Assembly (NCBI GenBank): GCA_022578965.1
Contig: MU400549.1
Coordinates: forward strand, 248,991-312,990
DNA length: 64,000 bases
Direction of reading: 5' to 3'
Source of the DNA: Xylaria sp. FL1777
Lineage: Eukaryota; Ascomycota; Sordariomycetes; Xylariales; Xylariaceae
Shown: positions 25,809-36,000 of the stretch, in pieces
Numbering within the stretch: position 1 is the stretch's first letter
Layout of the letters: each line of letters opens with the position of its first letter
Made by a program: the position numbers and the translations under genes
Notes under the pieces: generated by a model
What the model was told of the DNA's origin: nothing
The model's database searches: none
Seen by the model: the letters and a program-made list of their open reading frames with translations, nothing else

Positions 25809-26302
25809 TATTATAAAATTAGCATAAAGGTAACCTTTAAAGCAGCCTAATGCTTTTATATATACTTTATACCTTTTTTTTTGCTAGCTAAAGCTAAAGT
25901 TACATAACAACTTACTTAGCTTACTAAGCTTACAGTAATTTAAAGCTTACTAAGCTTATAATAATTTAAAGCTTACTAAGCTTACGGTAATTTAGTACTT
26001 ATTAGATTTATAGTAATTTAAAAGAAATTACTACTTTTTTTACCTTTTTTTTGTTTATATAATTATGCATTTTCTATATTTAGTTATTTATTTAGTTTTA
26101 GTTCTTTAGCTATTAATTTTTTATAATTGCTAAGCATTAATACATTTATTACTTTTAATCTTTTAAGACTTCTATTAATGTATAGTAATAAAAGTACTCC
26201 GAAAACCTCCTTAACGGACTACTGTTAAAGATCCTATTATTACTTGCAAATTAAGACCTTAAAGGCAAACCTGTTATATTAATATATAACAAGTCCGTTA
26301 TA
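25809..26302 (+). repeat. 3' LTR of Ty3/gypsy element
   Basis: Right member of the LTR pair, preceded by a purine tract that would serve as plus-strand primer. It carries the same four 26-bp subunits (about 25918-26021). In places it keeps C or G where the left LTR has T or A (for example ACTCCGAAAACCTCC near 26195), and elsewhere the reverse, so the two copies mutated independently. The first dinucleotide reads TA here against TG on the left. Confidence 0.8.
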
Positions 26303-27190
26303 ATTTATAGCTAATATAATAATAAATAAGTAATATTAGTTTATAATAACTATAACTTTTATACAAATAACTTTTTTTTTATAATTTGTTTATTAAATAA
26401 AATATAGCTTATTTTTTATAAGCTTTATTATAGTTATATTATTTAAGCATTAAATATAAAGATTTTTTTGCTGTTAAAAAAACAGCTAAAAAAACATTTA
26501 TTAAAAGGTTTAATTATAGCTTTAAAAATTTAAGCTTTAAAAAAAAACGTTTTAAAAGCATTTTAGCTAGCTAAAATTAATATTTTAACGCTTAATATAC
26601 TAAAAAACGCGTAAAAAATAGTTAAAATATACTTTTAAGATTACTTAAAGCTATTATTTTTAAAATATATAATATTAAAAAAAAAAAATATAGCAAAAAC
26701 TAAAGCTAAAAATTTTTTAGTTGCTAATTAACTTAAAACACTTAAATTTTAAACTTTTAAGCTTAATTTTTGCTTTAATATACTTATAAATAGCTAAAAT
26801 CTTTAGTAAAGTTAGCAAAAGCTTATTAATTAATATATAACGCTTAATTTATTAGCTTAAAAGCTAATTAGCTAAAAAGCTAACAAAGCTTTTAACTATT
26901 AGTTTAAAAAAATAGCATATTTTAAAGCTAAAATTACTTATTTTAAAGCTAGACTTTAAAAAACTATAAAAAAAAAGCAGAAAAAAGTAAAACTATTACT
27001 AAATTAACAATTAGTTTAAATAGCAAATATTTAGCAAGTAAAACAAAAGCTAAAAAATAAAGTAGTTTATAATAATAAAGCTAGTAATTATAACGTGCTA
27101 AAAACTTTAGTTTTAGCTAGAAAAGCTATTAAAAAAAACAATACGGAAGCTAAAGATTGTATATTAGTAGAAAACGCGGAAAACTAGCTA

Positions 27191-27477
27191 TTTTAAGCTA
27201 ATTTGTTGAAGAATTAGGCTTCAATTAACTGGTGGTGTTGGGTGGCTGGGTGGCCTGCGGGCGCATGGCCCGTAGCCAGTGGGGTTATCTTAAAGGAACC
27301 ATCTAAAATTCATGTGTAGAGTTAGATACAAACTAACAAGCACAAGGAATGCTTCCCCCGTGTATTGTGGTTGTGCTATTTCTCTTAGATCTCGAACAAT
27401 AACGATGATAATCTTCAGTCAAAGTCGTCTTAGTTATCCTATACCCTATTCTCGATCGCTCGATATTCTCCCTCAAC
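27191..27477. other. Right junction of AT-rich block back to normal composition
   Basis: Within a few bases the sequence changes from nearly pure A/T to a G/C-rich stretch (GGTGGCTGGGTGGCCTGCGG near 27240). No terminal repeat that matches the left edge at 17690 could be established by eye, and no gene is visible. Confidence 0.5.
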
Positions 27478-28980
27478 TTACTGGAATTTGAGGCCCAGTG
27501 TTAGTTCTCTCTTTTCATTGTCAGGAATGCTACGATCGAATGAATGACTATGAAAGATTGCCATTCTCTCCTTCTCTTGCCGAACTACCACATCCTTTCT
27601 ACCACGTACAGAAGTTACCTCTCCGTTAGAGGTGTAGGGCGTGCCGCCAATAGTGTGCGTGCCGAAAACACCAATCTTGCCTCCAGTTCCTTTGCGTTTA
27701 TGCCGCTCGCCAGAGCAACAAGAACATCTACCTCTGTAAAGCACGCGGGCTATCGTGTGTCTGTAAAAGGAAAGGTAGATTGGTATGCTGATGCCAGTCA
27801 TGGTCGCTTCGAGCTCTGCCGCATGCCAAACTATCAAACTAACCGTGTCCTCTAGTAAATTGGAATAAGCATAGATCGGTGAACTAGAGTCTCTTATGGT
27901 GCCAATTTAGTTCAAATGTGACCCTTCCCCAGGTGTCCCCTTGACTAGCAGATGGTTGAACTTGTGGACTAAATGGAACTTCACTTACTCGGATAGTTTG
28001 GACTCCCTATCCTACTCAACTCTACAGACCTCCTAGCTCCACAGGCTGCAGCCCTGTAGTTGTGATGATACTATGAGTGAACTATTCTCTGCACTATATG
28101 TCTTCAAAACAATGACGGCTTACACGACGCCTAGACTCATACTCAATCCGATGGCAGCTTTCTCCTTCAGGGGCATATTAATCGAATACTATGGTCGTAT
28201 AATCAGTGACCAAATGCTTCAAGTAATCAATATGAGAATCTGAGCAATACAGTGTGTACTGGCCAGCTACTCATTTTAAGGAGAAAATAGCTATGGGGTA
28301 TAAGACATATTTAATAGATGGGCTTTCAACATTACTTACTAATAGATACCAGGGGAACCCCGAATATCAAACGTCTACAAAAACGCTTAAATCACCTGTA
28401 AGAACTACTGTTAGTCCAGGGTCGATATTGCACCGTCCATCGATACGTTAGTTCCAAAGATATGCGGTCGGCTGACATGAAAACCAGAACACCAAAGTCG
28501 AAACGATGACGAGGAGGCTGAAGGCAAATACTGGTATCCAAATGGCAATCTTGTGCCCCCTACTAGCGACCAGCCTTGCCAGGAAGAACCCTATAGATAC
28601 CTTTGTGCAGACATTCCCGATAATGAGCAGCGTCTGACCGATTAATTCGTAGAGAATAGCTCGGCTCAAGTCGTCCAGAGAATCTATCTCTGATATGTCT
28701 CGGCCGAAACCGTATTCAGCGGAGAGCTGTAGTAAGAAGTTGTAGATATTGAAAAGCATCTCTGGAGGATATTTGTCAATCATATACTATTGTTACTTCT
28801 TGGACAATTTTGCGCGTGTGTGGGCTCCTTAAGTACTGATATAGACTAGTTTCGGGGTCTAGCATAATGGAAACTCACGAAAGCTGCGTTGTAACACTGC
28901 TGATATGGGAACAGAGACCGACGGCAATGAAGAAATGACGGTGAGACACAGATCACTTGACATTGTCATAGTGTTGGCAG
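27478..28980 (-). pseudogene. SAT4/PTH11-like integral membrane protein gene, apparently broken
   Basis: Fungal rhodopsin-fold (SAT4 domain, PTH11-like) membrane protein, a family of GPCR-like plasma-membrane proteins. Pieces in coding order: 28726-28396 (YGFGRDI, SLDDLSRAILYELIGQTLLI, FWFSCQPTAYLWN, then a stop, then RIDGRCNIDPG), a ghost at about 28350-28270 (LYPIAIFSLK, then TGA), 28180-28124 (NMPLKEKAAIGLSMSLGVV), 28053-27989 (ARRSVELSRIGSPNYP) and 27851-27478 (DTVSLIVWHAAELEATM, SIPIY, cytosolic tail). The last three pieces splice in frame with good donors and acceptors. The TAA at 28450-28448 falls inside the conserved LWx...GxC segment, and no intron can remove it. The N-terminal helices upstream of 28726 could not be recovered, so the upper coordinate is approximate. 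Most likely a recent pseudogene; a sequencing error is the alternative. Confidence 0.7.
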
Positions 28981-29589
28981 TAGTTGCTAGCACAATCTCT
29001 TTTACCTGAGACGCGAGGGTACGATTCTTAATTATAAGGAGAGCAACCGACGCTGGTAGAAATTGGTGGGAGAGAATTGATCAAGTCATTCTAAGTATCG
29101 AGTAGCACGTTATGAGCTAGTACCATGATTCGCAGGGCTATACCGAATGATTTGCTAAACTGAAGTTGTGTGAAGGATCTTACTCTTGCTTGGAGAAGTG
29201 AAAAGCGGTACAGGGTTGAGTTGCAAGGCTTCTCGGCTGGACGGGAGAAGACAATGCGTGTGAAAATTATCTGTACAGGTAAGTGATGTGATTCAATGAT
29301 TCAACCGTCAAGTTTCGCCACTTTCGTAGGAGTTTTGATAATATTAGTCTAAATTGGCATCAAACAAGATGACTATTCGAATAGGTGTCACCCTAGAATA
29401 TGCCTACTCTTGCCACCTCTGATATCGACGAATTATAGGTGACAATGGCAGGGTGAAGACAGATCCCAGGAGACTGCTCGATATTATCCCGTGTCCACCT
29501 ATTAAGTAATATCCTAATTTATACAGTCGACTCGATCTAAAGGATCATCGTCTTCGTTATCGGATGAGAGGGTATCCTGTTCTCGGCAT
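28981..29589. other. Intergenic region, no gene seen
   Basis: About 0.6 kb between the SAT4-like pseudogene and the 3' end of the surface protein gene. It may include decayed 5' exons of the pseudogene, but none can be recognised. No repeats or RNA genes are visible. Confidence 0.45.
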
Positions 29590-30827
29590 TCAAGAATTTT
29601 CGACAGGCAACTGTCCGGCCTCCAATTCATGCACATAAACTTCCCCTTCCATTTCAGAGAGGTTGGTGCGAGTTTGTTTGACCTGTACGGGAGAATCAGG
29701 CGGCTTCTCGGCGCTAATTAGTTTATTCGTGGTAGTAAAGGTCCCTTCGTCTTTTGGAGGGAGAGCGGGCGGCATCTGCCTTAATATTTGACGACGACGA
29801 CGAGCATAGAGGTAGAATGCGGCCACCAACAATCCCACAGCAACTATAACTCCAACCACAATGCCGGCTATGGCACCTCGCGTAAGCGAGGTGTGCTCGG
29901 AGTCTCCAAGTTGGGCCTGCTTGGTGTTAGAAGCTTCCATATGGGAGAACGAGTTTTGGCCGAGCCAAGATGTCTACTTACCGAGACCGTAGCAGACGTA
30001 GAACTGGAAGATGAGCTGGTACTAGTAGTGGGGGGTACAGTTGACACGACTATCCCATCGATAACATGCGCGTAATTCGCAAATCCCAATGTTGAAGCCG
30101 TGATCAACATGAAACCGGATGAGGAAGCGGAGCCAAAGACTTTAACGTACGCGGAGCTGCTCAGAGGCCATTGACTATAACATGTGCCTCCGTACGCCGG
30201 ACGATTTGGATCCAGTGTCGTTTTTGGCGACGTGAATCCGTAACCACTTTTCGAAAGTTAGTTCGTCTCCTCAAGCCCGCGATAGCACTATAGTTTAAGA
30301 GAAGCGACAAGCGCAAGTAGGAAATAAGGCAACGGTATCGGGACCTACATAGGGCATAATGCTACATAGTTGCCTATACTGTTGACTACCTGCCAACCAA
30401 GCGGGTAGACGAGGGGACTCATCAAGGGCACCATCGACCCCAGGGTCGTTGGATTCAGAGTATAGGTCTTATAGTACTGGAGAAACTCAGATGGGTAACA
30501 ATCCGACACTGTCGTTCCCGGAACCGGGACGGGTTCATTGAGCCAGATAAAAAACCCAGGAGATGATAACTGGGTAAGCTGTGCTTGATTGCATGAATCT
30601 GGAGGTATAAATGTTGTGGTGAGCGGAACGGCATAGGGTGTTGACGTCGTCGGTTGACGACTCGTCGATGTTGATGTTATGTCCGTCCGAGGATGAAGGG
30701 CCCTTGCTTCCACACTCGGCTTGCCTGTCTCTATCGGCGACGCTTGATCCCCCCTCTGGTCTAGTCCAGCTATGGTGCTGGCATAGAACAGCACCATAGC
30801 CGTCGATGATAAAGACCATGACCACAT
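29590..30827 (-). CDS. Single-pass cell-surface glycoprotein, Ser/Thr-rich with cytosolic tail
   Basis: Type I membrane protein of a fungal surface-protein class resembling Wsc/Mid2-like architecture; exact role unknown. Exons 30827-30349, 30246-29982 and 29916-29590 give 356 aa; introns of 102 and 65 nt have GTAGGT and GTAAGT donors and CTAAC branch sites, and frames join correctly. The ATG at 30827 gives a signal peptide (MWSWSLSSTAMVLFYASTIA). The Ser/Thr/Pro-rich ectodomain has paired cysteines and the pattern NEPVPVPGTTVSDCYPS followed by PLGWQV and CPIGYGF. A Ser/Thr run (TSTSSSSSSTSATVS) precedes one membrane helix (AIAGIVVGVIVAVGLLVAAF), a basic stop-transfer YARRRR and an acidic tail with VYVHELEAG. 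The organisation suggests wall sensing or adhesion, but that is inference. The gene appears intact although both neighbours are broken. Confidence 0.75.
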
Positions 30828-32192
30828 ATCGTGCAAGTTGCCTCGCCGCGTAAAAGACCTGTACTAAGTACCGTAGGCAGGAGTAACCACAGTTACTACG
30901 ACGGTCCACGTGGTAGGTGTTAAGCAGGAAGATAATCTACTAGTACCCAGGATGGGCGAAGGAAGGTGTGTTATATCCTCTGCTAGATGGTCTCGCATGG
31001 GTTCGTTCTACTCCTGGTATACCAAGGAGCCGGGGGCGGTAGGTTGCAGTAGTCTACCTACAGTCTACCACACACACCTGTGTCATAATCGCGGTATGTT
31101 CCTGAAAGGGGACGGCAGCGTCGAAAGGGGTCGAGATTGGACGAGGGGTGGTAGCGTTAGCCCTATGTCATTGGTTGCACGACTTACAAGAGTTACAGGA
31201 CGTATGCCTGCACGATTCCATCATTGCAACCTCGATGCCATCGTCATGCACACTACAGAGGGAGAGAGGGTAGTACATGCGTTTACATCAAGTGGCATTT
31301 CATCTCTGTCTCCCATGCCAATTCGCGTGGGAGACTGGGAAGAGAATGCGAATGCGAAACTACCTGGGTAGATGCTTGTACGCTAGATGGACGGTGAATG
31401 GTTTCGTCTCTATTATAAAAGCCACACTAGGCCACTCGTGTATACTCTGTTGGAGATCCCTGAGGGTGGTCAACTACCGGTGTTCAAGGTTGAGATGGGG
31501 GCCCTTGTACTGATATGGTGTAGTTTAAGAATACTTACTGACTTACATCATCAGGTATCTATCTACTCCGGCATTTCTGGCCCCATCCGCCGCCATAACC
31601 AGCTTACGCATATGCTTATAATTAACGCCTCGGTTTCTCACGAACTGATTATGACGATGCCGGGGCCGGTGGTTATATAAGTCCTCTCGGTCGTCTCGGT
31701 CCTTTGCACTGTACATTACTACTACCCCAAAGCAGACTCCTACCGGAGAATGTGTGTAACAAGGCAACATCAAGAGTGCGACTGCATGCCACATGATGAT
31801 TGGAACGGATTGGTTACTATCCTGTTGTGCCACCGTCTTGTACGCAGGAGGATCAAAAAAGTCTTTGGTAGGAGTCGCCCCCAACTTGTAAGTTGGCAAG
31901 TTGGCAGTCCAGATCTTTCTTTCACGCTATCAAGAGGTACAACTGGTCACCGGCAGATAAGGCGGGTCTACGCATAAGTAAGGGATAAAGTGGGGGCGTA
32001 GCACCATTATCGCTCCTTCTACCACATTACCTGAGCACTGAGCAGCATCCATCTATGGATGATCCTACAGGTTTGCATAAAACATAAATATGCATGCATA
32101 ATTCCACAAAACAGCAGCATTAGAACAGTCTACGGTAGCTTCAACAACACGGTCATATCCATGGATTACTGTTAATTTCTTATATGTGGCCA
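30828..32192. other. Intergenic region, no gene seen
   Basis: About 1.4 kb upstream of the surface protein gene. Overlapping frames occur on both strands (31277-31680, 31543-31899), but none shows a domain or protein-like composition. No RNA gene or repeat of note is visible. Confidence 0.5.
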
Positions 32193-33037
32193 TCACGCAA
32201 TATACACGCTTTCCCTTCTGGGTGCCATGGCAGGATCACAGACGCTCCCCGCCCAGTTTCTTTTCAGCCAGCTCCTCCGGCAACGACAGCAGCTCTCTGC
32301 TTTAGCCAGCACCTCGTTCAACTCATGTGCGCGTTTAGAGTCAACCAGACGCGTACATCTTCCGGAAACCCGGTCGACGAAGAAGCTGCACCGATTCACG
32401 TCACCATGGATCATCATCAGGTGATGCAGCCTGCCTAACAGCGCCTCGTAGTCGGCCAAGTCCTCGACGTGGGCCGCGCTCTCCATCAACCTTTTGTAGC
32501 AACAACCTTATAGCTCTACCATTCTCTGCCAAATAGCCTAGGAACTTTGAGGCAATGGGAGGCTCATCGGGATGTTGGCTATAATGATGTGCCAGTATCG
32601 AGTACGCTTAGGTCTCGCGCTCGGTCCGGTGCTAGATCCCAACTTGAGCATCCGATCTTGGCAATCCATCCTCGTGGACTTCATATACTTCCGGGCAGAA
32701 ACTCCTTGTTCTCTCTAGGCTGAACACATCGACGCGCGCGTTGCACGCCAGATTTCTTAGACCTCGGGCAGTGGGTCCGTAGAGGTGGTTGATGTGAGGG
32801 GAGCTGTTCTCATCCCGCCAGATAGTTACAGTCGTCCACGGAGAGACAGGAAGGTCTGGCTGCCGGCTGCCCTTTAGTGATGAGGAAGTACTGCCGACGC
32901 ATAGTATCCTTGTCGAATACGCCCGTGTAGATCGTGAGATACTGGACTCTTCGGCCCACCCAGAGATGATGGTATCCATTTTCGTCGTCTATAAGTTGAG
33001 AGAGAATTTGTATGTCTAATTCCAGCAGCATCGCCAT
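32193..33037 (-). pseudogene. Kinase-like pseudogene (fungal family often labelled alpha-galactosidase A)
   Basis: Remnant of a fungal protein-kinase-like family commonly mis-annotated as alpha-galactosidase A. Reading from an ATG at 33037: YHHLWVGRRVQYLTIYTGVF, then a shift of frame near 32870 into PDLPVSPWTTVTIWRDENSS and VFSLERTRSFCPEVYEVHED. In-frame stops follow at about 32635 and 32610, then IASKFLGYLAENGRAIRLLL. A second frame shift near 32490 leads into DLADYEALLGRLHH and MIHGDVNRCSFFVD, the HGDVNR catalytic-loop equivalent. The following metal-binding segment is degraded (LVDSKRAHE). At least two frameshifts and two stops make an intact product impossible. Similarity is from memory of the family, not from alignment. 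Confidence 0.7.
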
Positions 33038-36000
33038 GGCAATTGTGTTAGGCCGTTCTTCACTAACTACGATTGTGTGTTACGGCTCTAGACTCGAGCC
33101 CCTAGCGCAGCTATCATTCTCGGCTATTCGGTGGACTCTATCATAACCCATTACTGTGATGCGACCGGCAAAGGCGCGTAACAGTGACCCATCAACCACG
33201 TAACTCAGGCAATGTGAGACCTCTTGCGTTATAGATCCGATATATAGTATATGTACAGACAGGTTATGCCACCAACTAACCGCCTCGTCCTCTTGTATCC
33301 CTGTATCCGCTGCGTTAAAGGACCTAAATCACCTACTTATAGCAATGCCTCGATCATCAAGGCATCCCTACATAGTATATTTCTACAATGGCTACATATC
33401 ACAAACCCGAATGTGTGGAAAGGCAACTCCACACAACGGAATACACACAACGGCTTAATTCATGTATAATACGTTTGTTATACTGGACTATAGCATGCCC
33501 ATACTTTTGGGATTCCCAAGCAGCTCGTAACTTTCTGCGTTGTATTATACTACCTATTTCTTCATACGGTGAACCCTATGTTACTGGCGAGCTAGGGCAA
33601 TCAATGCCCCCTAATAAGTTCTTGTGGGATGGTTTCCCATTCCGCTCCCTTCACTCTCAACGTCAGGTAGGATGGATGACGGTCTGCGATGCCGGGGATA
33701 CGCTCTGCCGATACGATTCTCCTGCGATTACCTCACAATGCGCATGCCGCCATGGTACCTTCGACGTGCAAGCCAAAAAGGGTACTTATCGACATGGAAA
33801 GGCGGGCTCGATTGAAAGAGTGATCCTTAGATCACATCAGGCAGTGTTGGCGCACAGCGACTGGTTCCTGAACTGGTGACCGAAAATAATTTAAATTGAA
33901 CAGTTTCAGTACGGAAGTCAAACAACCACTTGAAAGACGATGCCGAAACTCAATATGAAACACTGACTGCATTCTCACTCGTCAACTGACTTGGACAATT
34001 ACTGCGTCCTTATTGTCCACTCTGCTATGTCAGTCTGTCCAATTGCTCCTCGTTTCATGTTTCTACTTCTTTGACCGACACCCAGTCCAGTTTCGAGGAC
34101 GCCGAGGGCGATATTCCGTCATAGCTTTGTTTTCCTTTTGAAGGTGAAATAACAGCAAGGCCTGACCCTGTTGGTACCACTGGTCCTCCCAGGGGTAACA
34201 TAAAGAGCAGGTAACCGTCGAAGCTGCTGCTTCGAGAGACTAAAATATACACTTTCTTCGTCAGGTAAAAGTGCCCGTAATGACGGATCACAACGGAGGT
34301 ATTCAAATGACTGTTTCCGTGTCGAGGGATGGATTCGACATGAAGAGATGACAACGCGGTTACACTAGGTGCAGTCGTTGTGCGTCGTAAAGGCCCAATG
34401 TCACGTGTTGGATACCTACCTATGCTGAAGGGTGTGAGATCAATGCAATGAAAACTCGGATATGACTTACCGAAATGCAGACCTGTGACAAATCTATTTT
34501 AGACAATTGTGTCTATTTTCTACGAACTTGATACCTACCTAACATACTTAACGTGACCAGTTATCTCAAGGGTCGTAGCTTAATAACCCTGCTAGGCAAC
34601 ACTAAAGCATTGTCCTGCGTAACACTTCAATTAGGTAATTGTTGAAACCGTTTCCCATTTACGTAGATTATCATAACTAGAATCCCTCGATGGCAGCAAA
34701 GGCGGTGAAAGCGCTAAGCCCAAGTCATGCGTGGCAAAAACAATAAAAGGCAAAAACTGCTCCGTACTCGCTTATAGTATGGCGGTGATATTGCAGTTTC
34801 AATTTTTCCTTGTCAGTTTCCGGAAACCTGGAGGAAGGCAACAACCTATCCTTATATCGGTAGGTTATGTAATACACCTCGTATTGGGACGCTGCTGCAC
34901 TTCGCTTAATTGCCTCGGGCACAGCAGCGGCTGGGTAACACAACTAGTATATATGTAACTTAGAAGAAGCCCAACATGCATCACCCGTGTCCCTGCGCGA
35001 GTGCGAAATTACGAAGACACGTCCATTGTTGGACTCCTGTCTACCTGACAGTCAATTAGGCTGCTAATGAATGGGTTATAACTACTAGAAAAAGGTCGCC
35101 GATATCACACGATCTCGTAAGCGATCGTCGTGGCCGCGACCGAGCTAGACTAAGGAGAGAAGCCTCACTGCGTATTCTTGCATTGTTGCCCCGCTGTGGC
35201 GCCGCTGTGGACACGGAAGAGTCTGATCCCATCGAAACGAAACTGATGGGACTTGTGTGATAGGGGGTGGAAATGCGCACGGCGTAGGTAAGTAGAGCAG
35301 AAGAGTACTACGTATGTAGGCAGTAGAACACTGGCCTATGTAGGATAGCTAAAGCTAGGCGACCCTGCTGTCGACAAGCTCACGACTTGTCGGACAGACG
35401 AAGAGAGAAATGAACAGAGATCACGTCGAAGCCCATATGGGGATCCACACTCTGATAATCTAGAACATGCTGACGTTCAGTTCCCTCGGCTGACCAGAAT
35501 GCACAGGGGGTGAGAGACCGAAAGAGGGCTTGCAAGCGTGGCACATTCTTTGAACATCCCGATATGGCAGGACGCCAGGAAAAGCATTTTGAAGTGCTCG
35601 TTCGAATACCTAAGCATACATATGTAGGCGCATTTGCAGTGAGCCAAGCACTATCTGCACTATCTACGCAGTCCGCGCAGTCAGCACCGCATGATACGCC
35701 CAAGACTGCCCACGTTACAAACCCACGTTACGAACAGATCTCGGTCGCCAAAGGTTACCTGAAGAAATAAAGCAGGCGCGCGGCTGTCGCGCCAAGCGGC
35801 AGAGGGAAGAGGTATACTACTGTACGCATATGTATAGTGCTCAGTCCTATGCGTATGGACACGACTGACGCAGTACGCCCTGCTTCTATTTTCCGGCTTT
35901 GTTCTCGCGACGACTGTGACATCACATCACCCGCATGCATGCAGGTCTCCTACCCCCTTCCCCCTTTGTCACAAGTTCCTGATCCTGCCGGAATGCATCG

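Larger units (their letters stand above)
17690..27190. mobile_element. AT-rich RIP-like block containing a decayed LTR retrotransposon
   Basis: A 9.5-kb block with abrupt edges where G and C almost vanish and TA dinucleotides dominate. Fungal RIP turns C:G into T:A in duplicated DNA, and the two LTRs inside differ from each other by C/T and G/A changes, as RIP predicts. The central 18602-26302 part is a Ty3/gypsy-type element on the + strand. The outer 0.9-kb arms on each side are equally AT-rich but are not part of the LTR pair. They may be an older element that the retrotransposon entered, or RIP spread. Nothing here can encode a protein as it stands. Confidence 0.85.

Noticed and set aside
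33388..33879. 163-codon + strand ORF containing the phrase CDAGDTLC, faintly like cutinase/acetylxylan esterase
   Set aside because: No signal peptide, no GxSxG nucleophile motif and no wider match; one short cysteine motif is not enough to call a gene.
34055..34354. 99-codon - strand ORF
   Set aside because: No domain, membrane segment or splice extension; length is within chance for this composition.
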